DNA from: Streptomyces sp. V1I1
Lineage (GTDB): Bacteria; Actinomycetota; Actinomycetes; Streptomycetales; Streptomycetaceae
Direction: 5' to 3'
Length of the DNA stretch: 64,000 nt
Assembly (NCBI RefSeq): GCF_030817355.1
Contig: NZ_JAUSZH010000001.1
Coordinates: forward strand, 1,054,001 to 1,118,000
Shown here: in pieces, positions 7,579 to 15,788 of the stretch
Numbering within the stretch: the first letter of the stretch is position 1
Layout of the letters: the number at the start of each line of letters is the position of its first letter
Translations under genes and position numbers: made by a program
The notes under the pieces: model-generated
The model's database searches: none
What the model was told of the DNA's origin: nothing
What the model saw: only the letters and a program-made list of their open reading frames with translations

Positions 7579-8775
7579 ATGGACGGATACTTCGCCAGTC
7601 GACTGCATCATCAATTACGTGACCATGTCCGCGACTTCGCGGAGAGGGAGGTACGTCCGAGGATTCCCGCGATGGAGGCCGCCCGCTCGGTCCACCGCGA
7701 TCTGTCCCGGCTGATAGCCCGGCAGGGCTGGCTCGGCGCCACCATCAGCAAGGAGCACGGCGGGATGGGTGTCGGCCACCTCGCCAAGACCATCATCATC
7801 GAGGAACTGTCCCGGGTCAGCGGGGCGATGGGCGCGATGATCCAGGCCTCTCAGCTGGGCGTTGCCAAGATTGTCCATTTCGGCAGCGACCAGCAGAAGA
7901 AGACCTGGCTCCCATCCATCGCCGCCGGCGAATGCCTGCCGACAATCGCGGTCACGGAACCCGAGTCGGGCGGCCATGTGCTGGGCATGAGAGCCACCGC
8001 GGTGCGGGACGGCGACGACTACATCCTGAATGGCCGAAAGGTGTTCGTCGGCAACAGCCACGTGGGCGATCTGCACGGCGTGGTGGTCAGGACCGCTCCG
8101 GGATCGAAAGGGCTGACGGCCTTCCTGGTCGAGTCGGACCGCCCGGGGTTCGGAGTCGGCGAGCAGCGGCCGACGATGGGACTGCACGGCTTCAGCTTCG
8201 GTGAGCTGCACTTCCACAACTGCCGTGTCCCGGCCCCGAACCGGCTCGGCGAGGAGGGCGACGGTCTGTCCGTGGCGTACTCCTCCAGCGTGCTGTACGG
8301 CCGCGCCAACCTCACCGCCGTGTCACTCGGCATCCACCAGGCAATCCTGGAGGAGACCACCCGCTTCTGCGCGGAACGGCACCGGTATGGCGAGCCGCTC
8401 CATGAACTTCCGTCCATCAAGCTGAAGTTGGGAAAGCTGCAGTCACGGCTGATGACCGCCCGGCTCGCCGCGTACCACGCCGTGCACCTGCTCGACCAGG
8501 GACTGCCGTGCGACGCGGAGCTGATGAACGCCAAGCTGGTCAATGTCGAGTCGGCGATCGACTCCGCGCGCAACGCCATGGAGATCCATGCCGCTGCCGG
8601 GCTCTTCACCGACCGCCCCATCGAACGGTATCTGCGGGACGCGCTTCATATGTTCGCCCCCGCCGGGACCTCCGACATTCAGCTGCTGCGCCTGGCGGAG
8701 GTCGCGCTGGGCACGGCGAAGGGGCAGTGGTCGCAGCGGCTGGCCGACGAGGTCAGGCTGGAGCCGGCGCTTTGA
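7579..8775 (+). CDS. Acyl-CoA dehydrogenase family protein with an atypical active site
   Basis: 398 residues from the ATG at 7579, which has AGAGGAGGG six bases upstream; the frame is open further upstream but lacks support. Full-length ACAD fold: N-terminal helical domain, middle domain (ECLPTIAVTEPESGGHV, FVGNSHVGD, GFSFGELHFHNCRVP), C-terminal helices (RHRYGEPLHELPSIK). Near the C-terminus the motif that in medium-chain enzymes reads YEGT, holding the catalytic Glu, reads PAGT (Ala362). The alternative Glu position used by isovaleryl-CoA dehydrogenases (xER) reads GR. FAD-binding features are otherwise kept. It could be a desaturase using another base, or a non-dehydrogenase flavoprotein. 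It is transcribed alone. Confidence 0.88.
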   Translation: MDGYFASRLHHQLRDHVRDFAEREVRPRIPAMEAARSVHRDLSRLIARQGWLGATISKEHGGMGVGHLAKTIIIEELSRVSGAMGAMIQASQLGVAKIVHFGSDQQKKTWLPSIAAGECLPTIAVTEPESGGHVLGMRATAVRDGDDYILNGRKVFVGNSHVGDLHGVVVRTAPGSKGLTAFLVESDRPGFGVGEQRPTMGLHGFSFGELHFHNCRVPAPNRLGEEGDGLSVAYSSSVLYGRANLTAVSLGIHQAILEETTRFCAERHRYGEPLHELPSIKLKLGKLQSRLMTARLAAYHAVHLLDQGLPCDAELMNAKLVNVESAIDSARNAMEIHAAAGLFTDRPIERYLRDALHMFAPAGTSDIQLLRLAEVALGTAKGQWSQRLADEVRLEPAL

Positions 8776-8806
8776 CCCGTGGCTCCGCCCCGGACCCGAC
8801 TGAAGA

Positions 8807-8841
8807 CACTCCCCCTACGCCCTGCGGGCGTAGGGGGAGTG
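8807..8841. terminator. Bidirectional hairpin terminator
   Basis: A perfect 16-base inverted repeat (8807-8822 and 8826-8841) with a 3-base loop sits between the convergent ACAD-like and GAF genes. A second direct copy of the right arm, GGCGTAGGGGGAGTG, follows at 8845-8859, so an alternative hairpin can form. There is no long T-tract, as usual in Streptomyces. It would terminate transcripts from both sides. Confidence 0.85.
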
Positions 8842-8865
8842 CGTGGCGTAGGGGGAGTGCGCGGC

Positions 8866-9441
8866 TCAGATGCGGCCGTCCTCGCGCCGGTGGATCTGCT
8901 CGATCAGCTCCGCGGCCAGCGACTTGATGGTCTCCAGACCCGCACGCCCCCACGGCCGCGGCTCGGTGTCGACGACACAGATCGTGCCCAGCGCGATCCC
9001 TGTACGGTCGATCAAGGGCGCCCCCAGATAGGAACGGATGCCGATCTCGTCGACGACCGGGTTCCCCGCGAACCTCGGATAGTCGCAGACGTCCTCCAGC
9101 ACGAGCGCCTTGCGCCGTACGACCACATGCGGGCAGTAGCCGTGGTCGCGCGCCATGAAACGGCTGACGTCACCGCCGCCCGCCGCGGCCGCCGCGCCCA
9201 GATCGTTGCCACTGTGCGTACCGGCCGGGGTGTGCAGCCCGGCGAAGAACTGCCGGTTCTCATCGATGAAGTTGACCATCGAGTACGGCGCGCCGGTCAC
9301 CTCCGCGAGCCTGTGCGCGAATTCGTCGAAGGCGGGGTCGGGCCGGTCCCCGAAGCCGAGCTGGCGCAGCCGTCGCACACGGACGGGCGCTTCGCGGTCG
9401 ACGGGGGTCAGCAGCAGATGACCGGTCGGGTCATACGTCAT
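8866..9441 (-). CDS. GAF domain protein, last gene of the conservon
   Basis: 191 residues from the ATG at 9441, which overlaps the stop of the GTPase-like gene by four bases; longer upstream frames have no start support. A single GAF domain covers most of the protein (APYSMVNFIDENRQFFAGL, then SFLGAPL-like SYLGAPLIDRTGIALGTICV). This is the class of small GAF proteins related to phytochrome-type sensor modules. Conservon operons in Streptomyces often carry a fifth gene, frequently a cytochrome P450 or an accessory protein; here that slot holds a GAF sensor, which may bind a small ligand or respond to redox state and act on the upstream complex. Confidence 0.9.
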   Translation of the reverse strand: MTYDPTGHLLLTPVDREAPVRVRRLRQLGFGDRPDPAFDEFAHRLAEVTGAPYSMVNFIDENRQFFAGLHTPAGTHSGNDLGAAAAAGGGDVSRFMARDHGYCPHVVVRRKALVLEDVCDYPRFAGNPVVDEIGIRSYLGAPLIDRTGIALGTICVVDTEPRPWGRAGLETIKSLAAELIEQIHRREDGRI

Positions 9442-10052
9442 GTCGGTGCTCCGTAGCTCGGTGCCGGAGCCGGCACCGCGGTGGTGGTGAGCAGATGCTG
9501 GACGAGGGTGACCAGCGTCCCTGTCGCCGAGCCGGCGATCCGCGCGTCGCACAGCACGACCGGCACCTGGGGCTTCAGGCCGATCGCGGCCCGCACTTCC
9601 TCCGGTTCGTAGCGGTACGCGCCGTCGAACTCATTGACGGCGACGACGAATCCGATGCCGCGTCGCTCGAAGAAGTCAACGGCGGAGAACGAGTCCTCGA
9701 GCCGGCGGGTGTCGGCGAGGACGACCGCGCCGAGCGCGCCCTCGGAGAGTTCGTCCCACATGAACCAGAAGCGCTCCTGGCCCGGGGTGCCGAAGAGATA
9801 GAGCACATGGCTCTCGTCCAGCTTGATCCGGCCGAAGTCCATGGCGACCGTCGTGGTGGTCTTGGACTCGATGCCGTCCAGGCTGTCGGTGGCCACGCTG
9901 ACCTGCGTCAGCAGCTCCTCCGTACTCAGCGGTTCGATCTCGCTGACCGCTCCCACGAAGGTCGTCTTGCCCACCCCGAATCCCCCCGCTATGAGGATCT
10001 TCAGCGCGGTGGGGAAGAGGCCGTCGAGTTCAGAGCCGTCGTCGTAGGCCAT
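9438..10052 (-). CDS. Conservon GTPase-like ATP/GTP-binding protein (CvnD type)
   Basis: 204 residues. The P-loop GGFGVGKTT lies at about residues 18-26, followed by a Thr-rich switch region (ESKTTTTVAMDFGRI), the G3-like LFGTPGQERFWFMWDEL and the specificity motif AVNEFDG. This is the CvnD family of small Ras-like proteins, thought to work with the roadblock (CvnB) and DUF742 (CvnC) proteins at the membrane beneath the kinase-like CvnA. The start overlaps the end of the cvnC-type gene. Confidence 0.93.
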   Translation of the reverse strand: MAYDDGSELDGLFPTALKILIAGGFGVGKTTFVGAVSEIEPLSTEELLTQVSVATDSLDGIESKTTTTVAMDFGRIKLDESHVLYLFGTPGQERFWFMWDELSEGALGAVVLADTRRLEDSFSAVDFFERRGIGFVVAVNEFDGAYRYEPEEVRAAIGLKPQVPVVLCDARIAGSATGTLVTLVQHLLTTTAVPAPAPSYGAPT

Positions 10053-10407
10053 CGAGCACCGCCTCCAGCAAAGAACGGTCTGTGGGTGTGTTGCCGCAGC
10101 GGGGCGCCCGCGCGGTGACCGCGCCGCAGTCCACGAGATCGGAGAGCAGCACCTTGGTGACGACCGCCGGCAGCCTGAGGTGCGCCGAGATCTCGGCGAC
10201 CGAGGTAGGCCCGTCGCACAGGCCGAGCGCCAGGGCGTGCTCGGGACCTAAGTGCTTCTGTGGCACGGTCCCGGTGGCCATCACCAGCGAGAGCAGGTCC
10301 AGCGCGGTTGTCGGACGGGTGCGGCCGCCGCTCACCGTGTACGGGCGGATGAGTCGGCCGGCCGCGTCGTCTAGCAACGGCCCGTCCTTGGGGGACGGCA
10401 CTCTCAT
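10030..10407 (-). CDS. DUF742 protein (CvnC type)
   Basis: 125 residues matching DUF742: RLIRPYTVSGGRTRP near the N-terminus and a winged-helix-like segment (LGLCDGPTSVAEISAHLRLP, VVTKVLLSDLVDCG) behind it. The start codon overlaps the stop of the roadblock gene and its end overlaps the GTPase-like gene by 23 bases, so the four proteins are translationally coupled. In conservons this protein forms part of a membrane-associated complex with CvnA, B and D. Confidence 0.93.
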   Translation of the reverse strand: MRVPSPKDGPLLDDAAGRLIRPYTVSGGRTRPTTALDLLSLVMATGTVPQKHLGPEHALALGLCDGPTSVAEISAHLRLPAVVTKVLLSDLVDCGAVTARAPRCGNTPTDRSLLEAVLDGLRRRL

Positions 10408-10838
10408 TGTCCTGCGGCGCTCGGCGCCACCGCCGACTGTCTGGCCGGCGTGGTCAGGTAGGGCCGTACGCTCTTGACCAGCATCGCCATCTCGTACCCG
10501 AGGACCGCGGCGTCCGCCTCGCGCCCGGCGAGTACGGCGAGGCAGGTGCCGGAGCCGGCGGTGGAGACGAACAGCAGTGTGGAGTCGAGCTCCACCACCA
10601 CCTGGCGTACCTCTCCGCCGTCGCCGAAGCGCGCTCCGGCGCTGCGGCCCAGGGAGTAGAGGCCGGAGGCGAGTGCCGCCATGTGGTCGGCGCTGTCGGG
10701 GTCCAGGCCGTGCACGGATTTCACCAGCCCGTCGGAGGAGAGCAGTACCGCGTTACGGGTGTACGGCACGCGCTGGACCAGGCCGCTGAGCAGCCAGTCG
10801 AGGTCCGAGACATGACCGTTCGGCACATCGCTCGCCAT
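10404..10838 (-). CDS. Roadblock/LC7 domain protein (CvnB type)
   Basis: 144 residues with the Roadblock/LC7 fold over residues ~8-125 (DLDWLLSGLVQRVPYTRNAV, DGLVKSVHGLDPDSADHMAA, SGTCLAVLA). These proteins act as regulators or activators of the MglA/Ras-like partner, here the CvnD-type protein. The gene follows the kinase gene by seven bases and overlaps the DUF742 gene. Confidence 0.93.
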   Translation of the reverse strand: MASDVPNGHVSDLDWLLSGLVQRVPYTRNAVLLSSDGLVKSVHGLDPDSADHMAALASGLYSLGRSAGARFGDGGEVRQVVVELDSTLLFVSTAGSGTCLAVLAGREADAAVLGYEMAMLVKSVRPYLTTPARQSAVAPSAAGQ

Positions 10839-10845
10839 GGTGCAT

Positions 10846-12684
10846 CTACTCCTTGGAGGTGTTGTCGTGGCGCTGCGGTCCGGGCTGTGGGCCGGGGTCC
10901 GCGGGGGAATGGGACTCGGCCAGTCCGATGCCCCGCTGGAAGGCCGCCATCAAGCCCGGGTCGTGGAGGGCGTGGTCGTCGTCCTTGCGGGGCGACGGGG
11001 CGTCCCTGAGCTGGGGGACGAGGTGTTCCTGACTGCGGCGTCGGGGCAGTTGGGGGCGGCCCATGGTGCCGCGGACCACCCCGCCTGCGGGCGGCTCAGG
11101 GGTGGTGTGGGCGGACTCGGCGGGCGAACTCCCCTGGGGCGCCGAGTGGTCGGCGCCTGGGAGGGCGGCAGCCGGATTGGGCCTGTCGGCGTGCTCTCCA
11201 CGTACAGGAAGGGGTCCCGCGCCAAGTGTGGCGTGCGCCGTCTCGCGCTGCGGCTGTGACTGTGGCTGTGGCTGCGATTGCTGCCGGTGCTGCGGCTGGA
11301 GCTGATCCAGGTACGGCGGGGAGTGCGGCTGCTGCGGGATCGAGGGGGACTGCGCCGCGGCCGCCCGGGGGACGGCCGTCCGGCCGCTTGCGTCGTGCCC
11401 GGCTTCGGACGCCGCGGCCGCCACATCGGCCTCCTGAGCGAGTCGTTCCGGCTCGGATCCGAGCAGCCCCTGCGGCAGTACGAGGATGGCCTGGACGCCG
11501 CCGTAGATATTGGACTGGAGCCGGACCGCGATGCCGTGTCTGCGGGCCAGCGCCGAGACGACGAAGAGGCCGATCCGCCCGTCCTGCAGCAGATGGGCGA
11601 CATTCACCTGGTCGGGATCGGCGAGCAGGGCGTTCATCTTGTTCTGCTCGCCGACCGGCATGCCGAGGCCACGGTCCTCGACCTCGACGGCGAGTCCGGC
11701 CGTGACGTGCGAGGCGCGCAGCAGCACCTGGGTGTGCGGCGCGGAGAACAGCGTGGCGTTCTCGACCAGTTCGGCCAGCAGGTGGATCACGTCGGCGACG
11801 GCGTGACCGCGCAGTGTGCCGTCGATCGGCGGCACCAGTTTGACCCTGGGGTACTGCTCCACCTCGGCGATCGCGGAGCGGAGCACCTCCGTCATGGTGA
11901 CCGGGTTGGACCACTGCCGCCGGGAGATCGCGCCGCCGAGGACGGCGAGGTTCTCCGCGTGCCTGCGGATGCGGGTGGCGAGGTGATCGACGTGGAAGAG
12001 GCCCTTGAGCAGCTCGGGGTCCTCGACCTCGTTCTCCAGCTCGTCGAGGAGCTGGATCTCCCGGTGGACCAGCGACTGGAGCCGCCGGGCCAGATTGACG
12101 AAGACTTCGACCTTCTGTTCATTGCCGACGCTGCTGGAGAGACGGGACGCCTGCACCACCGCCGCCACCGCGGCTTCGTGCGAACGGCTCAACTCCTGGG
12201 TCAGCAGGTCGAATTCGTCCCCGCCGGGCGGGGCTGGCGAGGGCGTATCGCGGGCAGGCGGTCCCTCCCCCCGTCTGAGCTGCTCGACCACGGTGCGCAG
12301 GTCCGCCTGCCCGCGCGCGCTGGAGCGGCGCAGGTCGGCGCACCGGTCGAGTACGGACTTGGCCATGCGGTCCGCGCTCATGGCCGCCGCCGCCACGGCG
12401 GCCATGGCGACCAGGGCGGAGGCGGTGAGCACGGCCCACAGACTGGCGGACGGCTGAGGGGTGGCGATGCGGATCGTGAATATCACCGCGGCTGCGCCGC
12501 TGAGCGCGGCGACGACCGCCGGCAGGGCTGCGGTCCGCAGGAGTTGAGGGCGTATACGGGCTTCCGGCGACGACGGCACGGGATGCGACCTTCCCGCTGA
12601 CGACAGGGAGCGGGCGCCTGGCCGGCCGTGGCGCCCGCCCTCGCGGCGGTCTGGCCGCGCGGCGGGTGCGCGTAGTTGAGACAT
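10846..12684 (-). CDS. Nitrate/sulfonate-type sensor histidine kinase-like protein (CvnA type)
   Basis: 612 residues; ATG with AAGGA five bases upstream. Two membrane segments follow a short cytoplasmic N-terminus (LPAVVAALSGAAAVIFTIR and LWAVLTASALVAMAAVAAAA). Then come a coiled linker, a dimerisation region with LVHREIQLLDELENEVED, and a HATPase domain (LLAELVENATLFSAP, VEDRGLGMP, GIGLFVVSALARRHG-like). The last ~180 residues are disordered and rich in Pro/Gln (QPQ repeats). It heads the conservon and is the membrane sensor of the set. No response regulator gene is adjacent, as usual for conservons. Confidence 0.9.
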   Translation of the reverse strand: MSQLRAPAARPDRREGGRHGRPGARSLSSAGRSHPVPSSPEARIRPQLLRTAALPAVVAALSGAAAVIFTIRIATPQPSASLWAVLTASALVAMAAVAAAAMSADRMAKSVLDRCADLRRSSARGQADLRTVVEQLRRGEGPPARDTPSPAPPGGDEFDLLTQELSRSHEAAVAAVVQASRLSSSVGNEQKVEVFVNLARRLQSLVHREIQLLDELENEVEDPELLKGLFHVDHLATRIRRHAENLAVLGGAISRRQWSNPVTMTEVLRSAIAEVEQYPRVKLVPPIDGTLRGHAVADVIHLLAELVENATLFSAPHTQVLLRASHVTAGLAVEVEDRGLGMPVGEQNKMNALLADPDQVNVAHLLQDGRIGLFVVSALARRHGIAVRLQSNIYGGVQAILVLPQGLLGSEPERLAQEADVAAAASEAGHDASGRTAVPRAAAAQSPSIPQQPHSPPYLDQLQPQHRQQSQPQPQSQPQRETAHATLGAGPLPVRGEHADRPNPAAALPGADHSAPQGSSPAESAHTTPEPPAGGVVRGTMGRPQLPRRRSQEHLVPQLRDAPSPRKDDDHALHDPGLMAAFQRGIGLAESHSPADPGPQPGPQRHDNTSKE

Positions 12685-12927
12685 CAGCGTCCTTGGTACG
12701 TGGGGCCCCAGGAATCGGCGTACTGCACGTGGTCAGCTTCGGCTCAGCGGACGGCTCGGCATACGCGATATCGAACGAAAAATCGGTACGCAATATGAGC
12801 CGCCCGTTGATCACCGGCCACACACGGTAGTCGCCAAGCGGGCACGTGCGACGGGCAGTTGACAAACTTGCCCGACATTCGTCCCGCTCTGGTATGAGGC
12901 CCCGCACTGTTGCCCGAAAACGCTCGG

Positions 12928-12964
12928 CCGGCCCCCGTCGCGGGTCGGCGGCGGCGGGGGCCGG
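12928..12964 (-). terminator. GC-rich hairpin downstream of the metallo-hydrolase gene
   Basis: CCGGCCCCCG at 12928-12937 pairs with CGGGGGCCGG at 12955-12964 (10-base stem, 17-base loop), starting 27 bases beyond the stop of the minus-strand metallo-hydrolase gene. It is the only structured element I see in the 306-base gap 12685-12990; the remainder should hold the promoter of the conservon. No T-tract is present. Confidence 0.55.
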
Positions 12965-12990
12965 ACCGGCAGGGGCCGGACACTCGCGGA

Positions 12991-14178
12991 TCAGGCGGTC
13001 GGCGCCACCTCTGGGCTGCCCGTGCCGCCGGAAGTGGCCCAGCCTTCGACGGGCACGGTCGCCACCGCACGCCACCACAGCTCGGACGGAACGCCGCCCT
13101 CGGCGGTCGGCTCGAACGGCTCGCCCGGTCGCGGAAGGGCTATGGGCGCGCCCGCGGCGGCCGCGGCCGCGGCCGTACCCTCGCCAGGCTCGGCCCACGG
13201 GTGCGGCGCGAGGTTGAACGTCCCCCAGTGGATCGGCAGCATCACGCCGGACGGCTGCCCGCCCTGGAGGTCCAGGTGGGCGCGCATTCCCTCGGCGGGC
13301 GTCATATGGATGTCCGGCCAGTACTCGCTGTACGCGCCGATCTGGATCATGGTGGCGTCGAAGGGGCCGTGCTCGGCGCCGATGTCCTTGAAGCCGGGGA
13401 AGTATCCGGTGTCGCCGCTGTGGTAGATCCGGTGCTCCGGGCCGGTGACGGCCCAGGACGCCCAGAGTGTGTGCTGCTGGTTGCGCAGCCCGCGGCCGCA
13501 GAAGTGGCGGGCCGGGGTGGCGGTCAGCCGGATACCGGCGACTTCCGTCGACTCGTTCCAGTCCAGCTCACGCAGGCGGTCGGCGGGCACGCCCCAGCGC
13601 TCGAGGTGCGCGCCGACGCCCAGAGGCACCACGAAGACCGTGTCCGTGGAGGCCAGGGCGCGGATGCTGGGCAGATCGAGGTGGTCGTAGTGGTCGTGGG
13701 AGATGACGACGACATCGACCGGACCCAGGTCCGCGAGCGGCACGGGAACAGGGTGCAGCCGCTTGGGGCCGGCGAAGGAGAAGGGTGAGCAGCGCTCGCC
13801 CCAGACCGGGTCGAAGAGAACCCGCCGACCGTCGATCTCGGCGAGAACGCTGGAGTGACCGATCCAGGTGAGCCGCAGCCCGGAGGCCGGCGGTTTCGCC
13901 AGGTCGGCGAGGGTCGTGGGGTGCACGGGCACCACGCCGATGGGGGACCGGCGCGCCCGCGTCTCCTTGCGGAAGTAGATCTTGGCAAACTCGATCATGG
14001 AGCCGCCGGACGGCCGGGTTCTGGCTCCCACCGGGTTCTGGAAGGACCCGTCGGAGAAGTTGGGCGAGCGGCGGATCCGCTCCCACCGCTCTCCGGCCGG
14101 GTCGGCGCCGAACGCGGCGGGTCGCAGCGAGCGCAGCCGGGAGCTGAGAGGGGGGTGGGGGGAGTCAGCGCCGGTCAC
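12991..14178 (-). CDS. MBL-fold metal-dependent hydrolase, NAPE-PLD/UlaG-like
   Basis: 395 residues, GTG start with GGAGG five bases upstream. Metallo-beta-lactamase fold with the metal-binding motif SHDHYDHLD, a later His in ATPARHFCGRG, GDTGYFPGF (Asp ligand) and LPIHWGTF near the end. The N-terminal region RRSPNFSDGSFQNP and the overall length match the bacterial relatives of N-acyl-phosphatidylethanolamine phospholipase D. A membrane lipid or a phosphodiester substrate is possible; there is no pathway context here. It contains an Ala-rich insert (GEGTAAAAAAAG) near the C-terminus. Confidence 0.88.
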   Translation of the reverse strand: MTGADSPHPPLSSRLRSLRPAAFGADPAGERWERIRRSPNFSDGSFQNPVGARTRPSGGSMIEFAKIYFRKETRARRSPIGVVPVHPTTLADLAKPPASGLRLTWIGHSSVLAEIDGRRVLFDPVWGERCSPFSFAGPKRLHPVPVPLADLGPVDVVVISHDHYDHLDLPSIRALASTDTVFVVPLGVGAHLERWGVPADRLRELDWNESTEVAGIRLTATPARHFCGRGLRNQQHTLWASWAVTGPEHRIYHSGDTGYFPGFKDIGAEHGPFDATMIQIGAYSEYWPDIHMTPAEGMRAHLDLQGGQPSGVMLPIHWGTFNLAPHPWAEPGEGTAAAAAAAGAPIALPRPGEPFEPTAEGGVPSELWWRAVATVPVEGWATSGGTGSPEVAPTA

Positions 14179-14343
14179 GGCACCTCCAGGTGTCGGGTCT
14201 CTTCATTATGTGCGGGGGGTACGACAGTGCGAACGCGCCGGGACCGCACACCGTGCTCGTGCTGGTCGACGTCACCCTGGGTGTGTCAGCCGTCACCCTG
14301 GGTGTGCGGGCGGCGGTGGCGGCCACCGGCACCGGTGAAGGGC

Positions 14344-14793
14344 TCAGCGGCGCGGCTGGCCATAGGCCCGTTCGACGCGCAGCCGCAGAACGAGGCGCTT
14401 GTCGCGGACCATCGCGCGCCGGTAGTCGTCCCAGTCCGGGTGCTCGCCCTGCACGTCGCGGTAGAGGGTGATCAGCTCTTCGACGGTGGCGTCGTGCGGG
14501 TCGGCAGCGACCGGGGAGAGGTCGGCCGTGCCCTCGACGACCGTCCAGGCCCAGCGGTCGGGGCTGGTGACGTGGTAGCCGGCGCGCGGGTCGCGGCGCA
14601 GGTTCCTGGTCTTGGCCCGGTCGTCGGTGATGGACACCCGGATGATCCGCTCGTGCGGGTAGTAGGCGTGGTTCACATTGGACAGCTGTGGCCTGCCGTC
14701 CCGCTTGATGGTGACCAGCACACCTCCGTCGTACTCGGCGATCAGCTCGAGGAGGGCGTCCTCCGCGTCCTGCTCTGCGTCGATGTCCGTCAT
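14344..14793 (-). CDS. PPOX-class F420-dependent oxidoreductase
   Basis: 149 residues from ATG 14793; a GTG two codons upstream (14799) lies closer to a GGAGG and could be the real start. Split-barrel flavin/F420-binding fold of the Rv1155 group: LVTIKRDGRPQLSNVNHAYY, IIRVSITDDRAKTRNLRRDP, WAWTVVEGTADLSPV and the C-terminal DWDDYRRAMVRDKRLVLRLR. These proteins use F420H2 or bind flavin and reduce varied substrates. It is a single gene divergent from the carboxymuconolactone decarboxylase-family gene, with about 140 bases between starts. Confidence 0.9.
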   Translation of the reverse strand: MTDIDAEQDAEDALLELIAEYDGGVLVTIKRDGRPQLSNVNHAYYPHERIIRVSITDDRAKTRNLRRDPRAGYHVTSPDRWAWTVVEGTADLSPVAADPHDATVEELITLYRDVQGEHPDWDDYRRAMVRDKRLVLRLRVERAYGQPRR

Positions 14794-14932
14794 GACCACA
14801 GGAACGCCTGCCTCCGTGCCGGTGTTCCTGAAATTCCTTACCCCCTGCGATGTCACATCCGGGCCGAGCCGTCCGTCGTAGGCGTGAAAGGCCGTCGCCA
14901 TGGGGCGTCGACCACACGTCAGGAGGCTCGTC

Positions 14933-15502
14933 ATGGCCCGTATCTCGCTCACCCCGCGCCGCTCGCTCCTCTTCCGTGCCACGGAGTGGTACTCCAAGCG
15001 CGTGTACGGAAAGGTCCTCGACCCCGCCCGGGCGCTGGCCCACAACCCGCGGGTGCTGTGGTCGGATCTCCGTTTCGAGCAGTCGGTGGCGAAGTGGAAG
15101 AACCTCGACCCCACCCTCAAGACGCTGGCTGTGATGGCGTCGGCCGCCTCGATCGGGTGCAGCTGGTGCATGGACTTCGGCCACTGGGAGAGCCGGCGGC
15201 ACGGCATGGACGTGCGCAAGCTCCAGGATGTGCCGATGTGGCGCGACAGTGATGTCTACGCTCCGCTGGAGCGCGATGTCATGGAGTACGCGGAGGCGAT
15301 GACGGCCAATCCGCCGCGGGTCGAGGACGAGCTGGCGAAGCAGCTGCTCACGGCTCTCGGCGAGGCCGCGTTCGTCGAGCTGACCGCGATGGTGGCAGTG
15401 GAGAACCTGCGCTCGCGGATGAACTCCGCACTGGGGCTGACCAGCCAGGGCTTCAAGGACCACTGCGAGATTCCGGCCCGTCGGCGCTCGACGGCCGCCT
15501 GA
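14933..15502 (+). CDS. Carboxymuconolactone decarboxylase family protein (AhpD-like)
   Basis: 189 residues from the ATG at 14933, which has AGGAGG six bases upstream; an ATG at 14900 in the same frame lacks one. The core helix carries the AhpD-type redox motif GCSWCMDFGH (CxxC plus a His four residues on), and the preceding LKTLAVMASAASIG helix is typical of the family. Because the CxxC is intact it is more likely a peroxidase or thiol-disulfide protein than a true decarboxylase. In Streptomyces such genes are often paired with an ECF sigma factor; none is adjacent here. Confidence 0.88.
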   Translation: MARISLTPRRSLLFRATEWYSKRVYGKVLDPARALAHNPRVLWSDLRFEQSVAKWKNLDPTLKTLAVMASAASIGCSWCMDFGHWESRRHGMDVRKLQDVPMWRDSDVYAPLERDVMEYAEAMTANPPRVEDELAKQLLTALGEAAFVELTAMVAVENLRSRMNSALGLTSQGFKDHCEIPARRRSTAA

Positions 15503-15579
15503 CCGCGACGACCGTGCGGTCCGCTCGGCGAGTTTGTTGACGATCATGTTGACAGGGGAGCTCGCTCCTCCGGATACTG

Positions 15580-15593
15580 ACTGACGGTTCAGT
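15580..15593. promoter_or_regulatory. Possible TetR-type operator
   Basis: ACTGACGGTTCAGT has matching arms ACTGA/TCAGT around a CGGT centre, and a further GTCAGT follows at 15601-15606. It lies upstream of the decayed acyl-CoA dehydrogenase and of the TPP-enzyme operon, and a TetR-family gene is encoded at 18884. The assignment rests only on symmetry and position. Confidence 0.35.
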
Positions 15594-15624
15594 TACTGCG
15601 TCAGTCGTCGTGCCTGGAGGCACC

Positions 15625-15787
15625 ATGTCCGAGCTCCCCACCGAGCTGGTCCCGCTCAGGGCCGGACGCGTATGGGGGTGTTCGCGCGAGTTCCCCGTGG
15701 AGCCGTGGATGCGGGGACGCCAAGCTGGAGGAGATCGAGGAAGGCACCTCGGACACCATGCGGCTGATCATCTCGAGGAGCATGTGA
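15625..15787 (+). pseudogene. Remnant of an acyl-CoA dehydrogenase gene (start plus C-terminus, frameshifted)
   Basis: An ATG at 15625 follows a good GGAGG. After about 14 residues the frame reads GCSREFPVEPWMR, which is the ACAD C-terminal signature (GYSREYPVERWMRDAK in intact enzymes). At the G-run 15713-15716 there is one base too many: dropping one G restores DAKLEEIEEGTSDTMRLII followed by SRSM and a stop at 15785-15787, the classic ACAD ending including the EGT motif. So a start region is fused to the last ~40 codons, the middle (~330 codons) is missing, and a +1 shift breaks the rest. The stop is one base before the ATG of the TPP-enzyme gene, so the intact ancestor was probably the first gene of that operon. 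Confidence 0.75.
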
Positions 15788-15788
15788 C

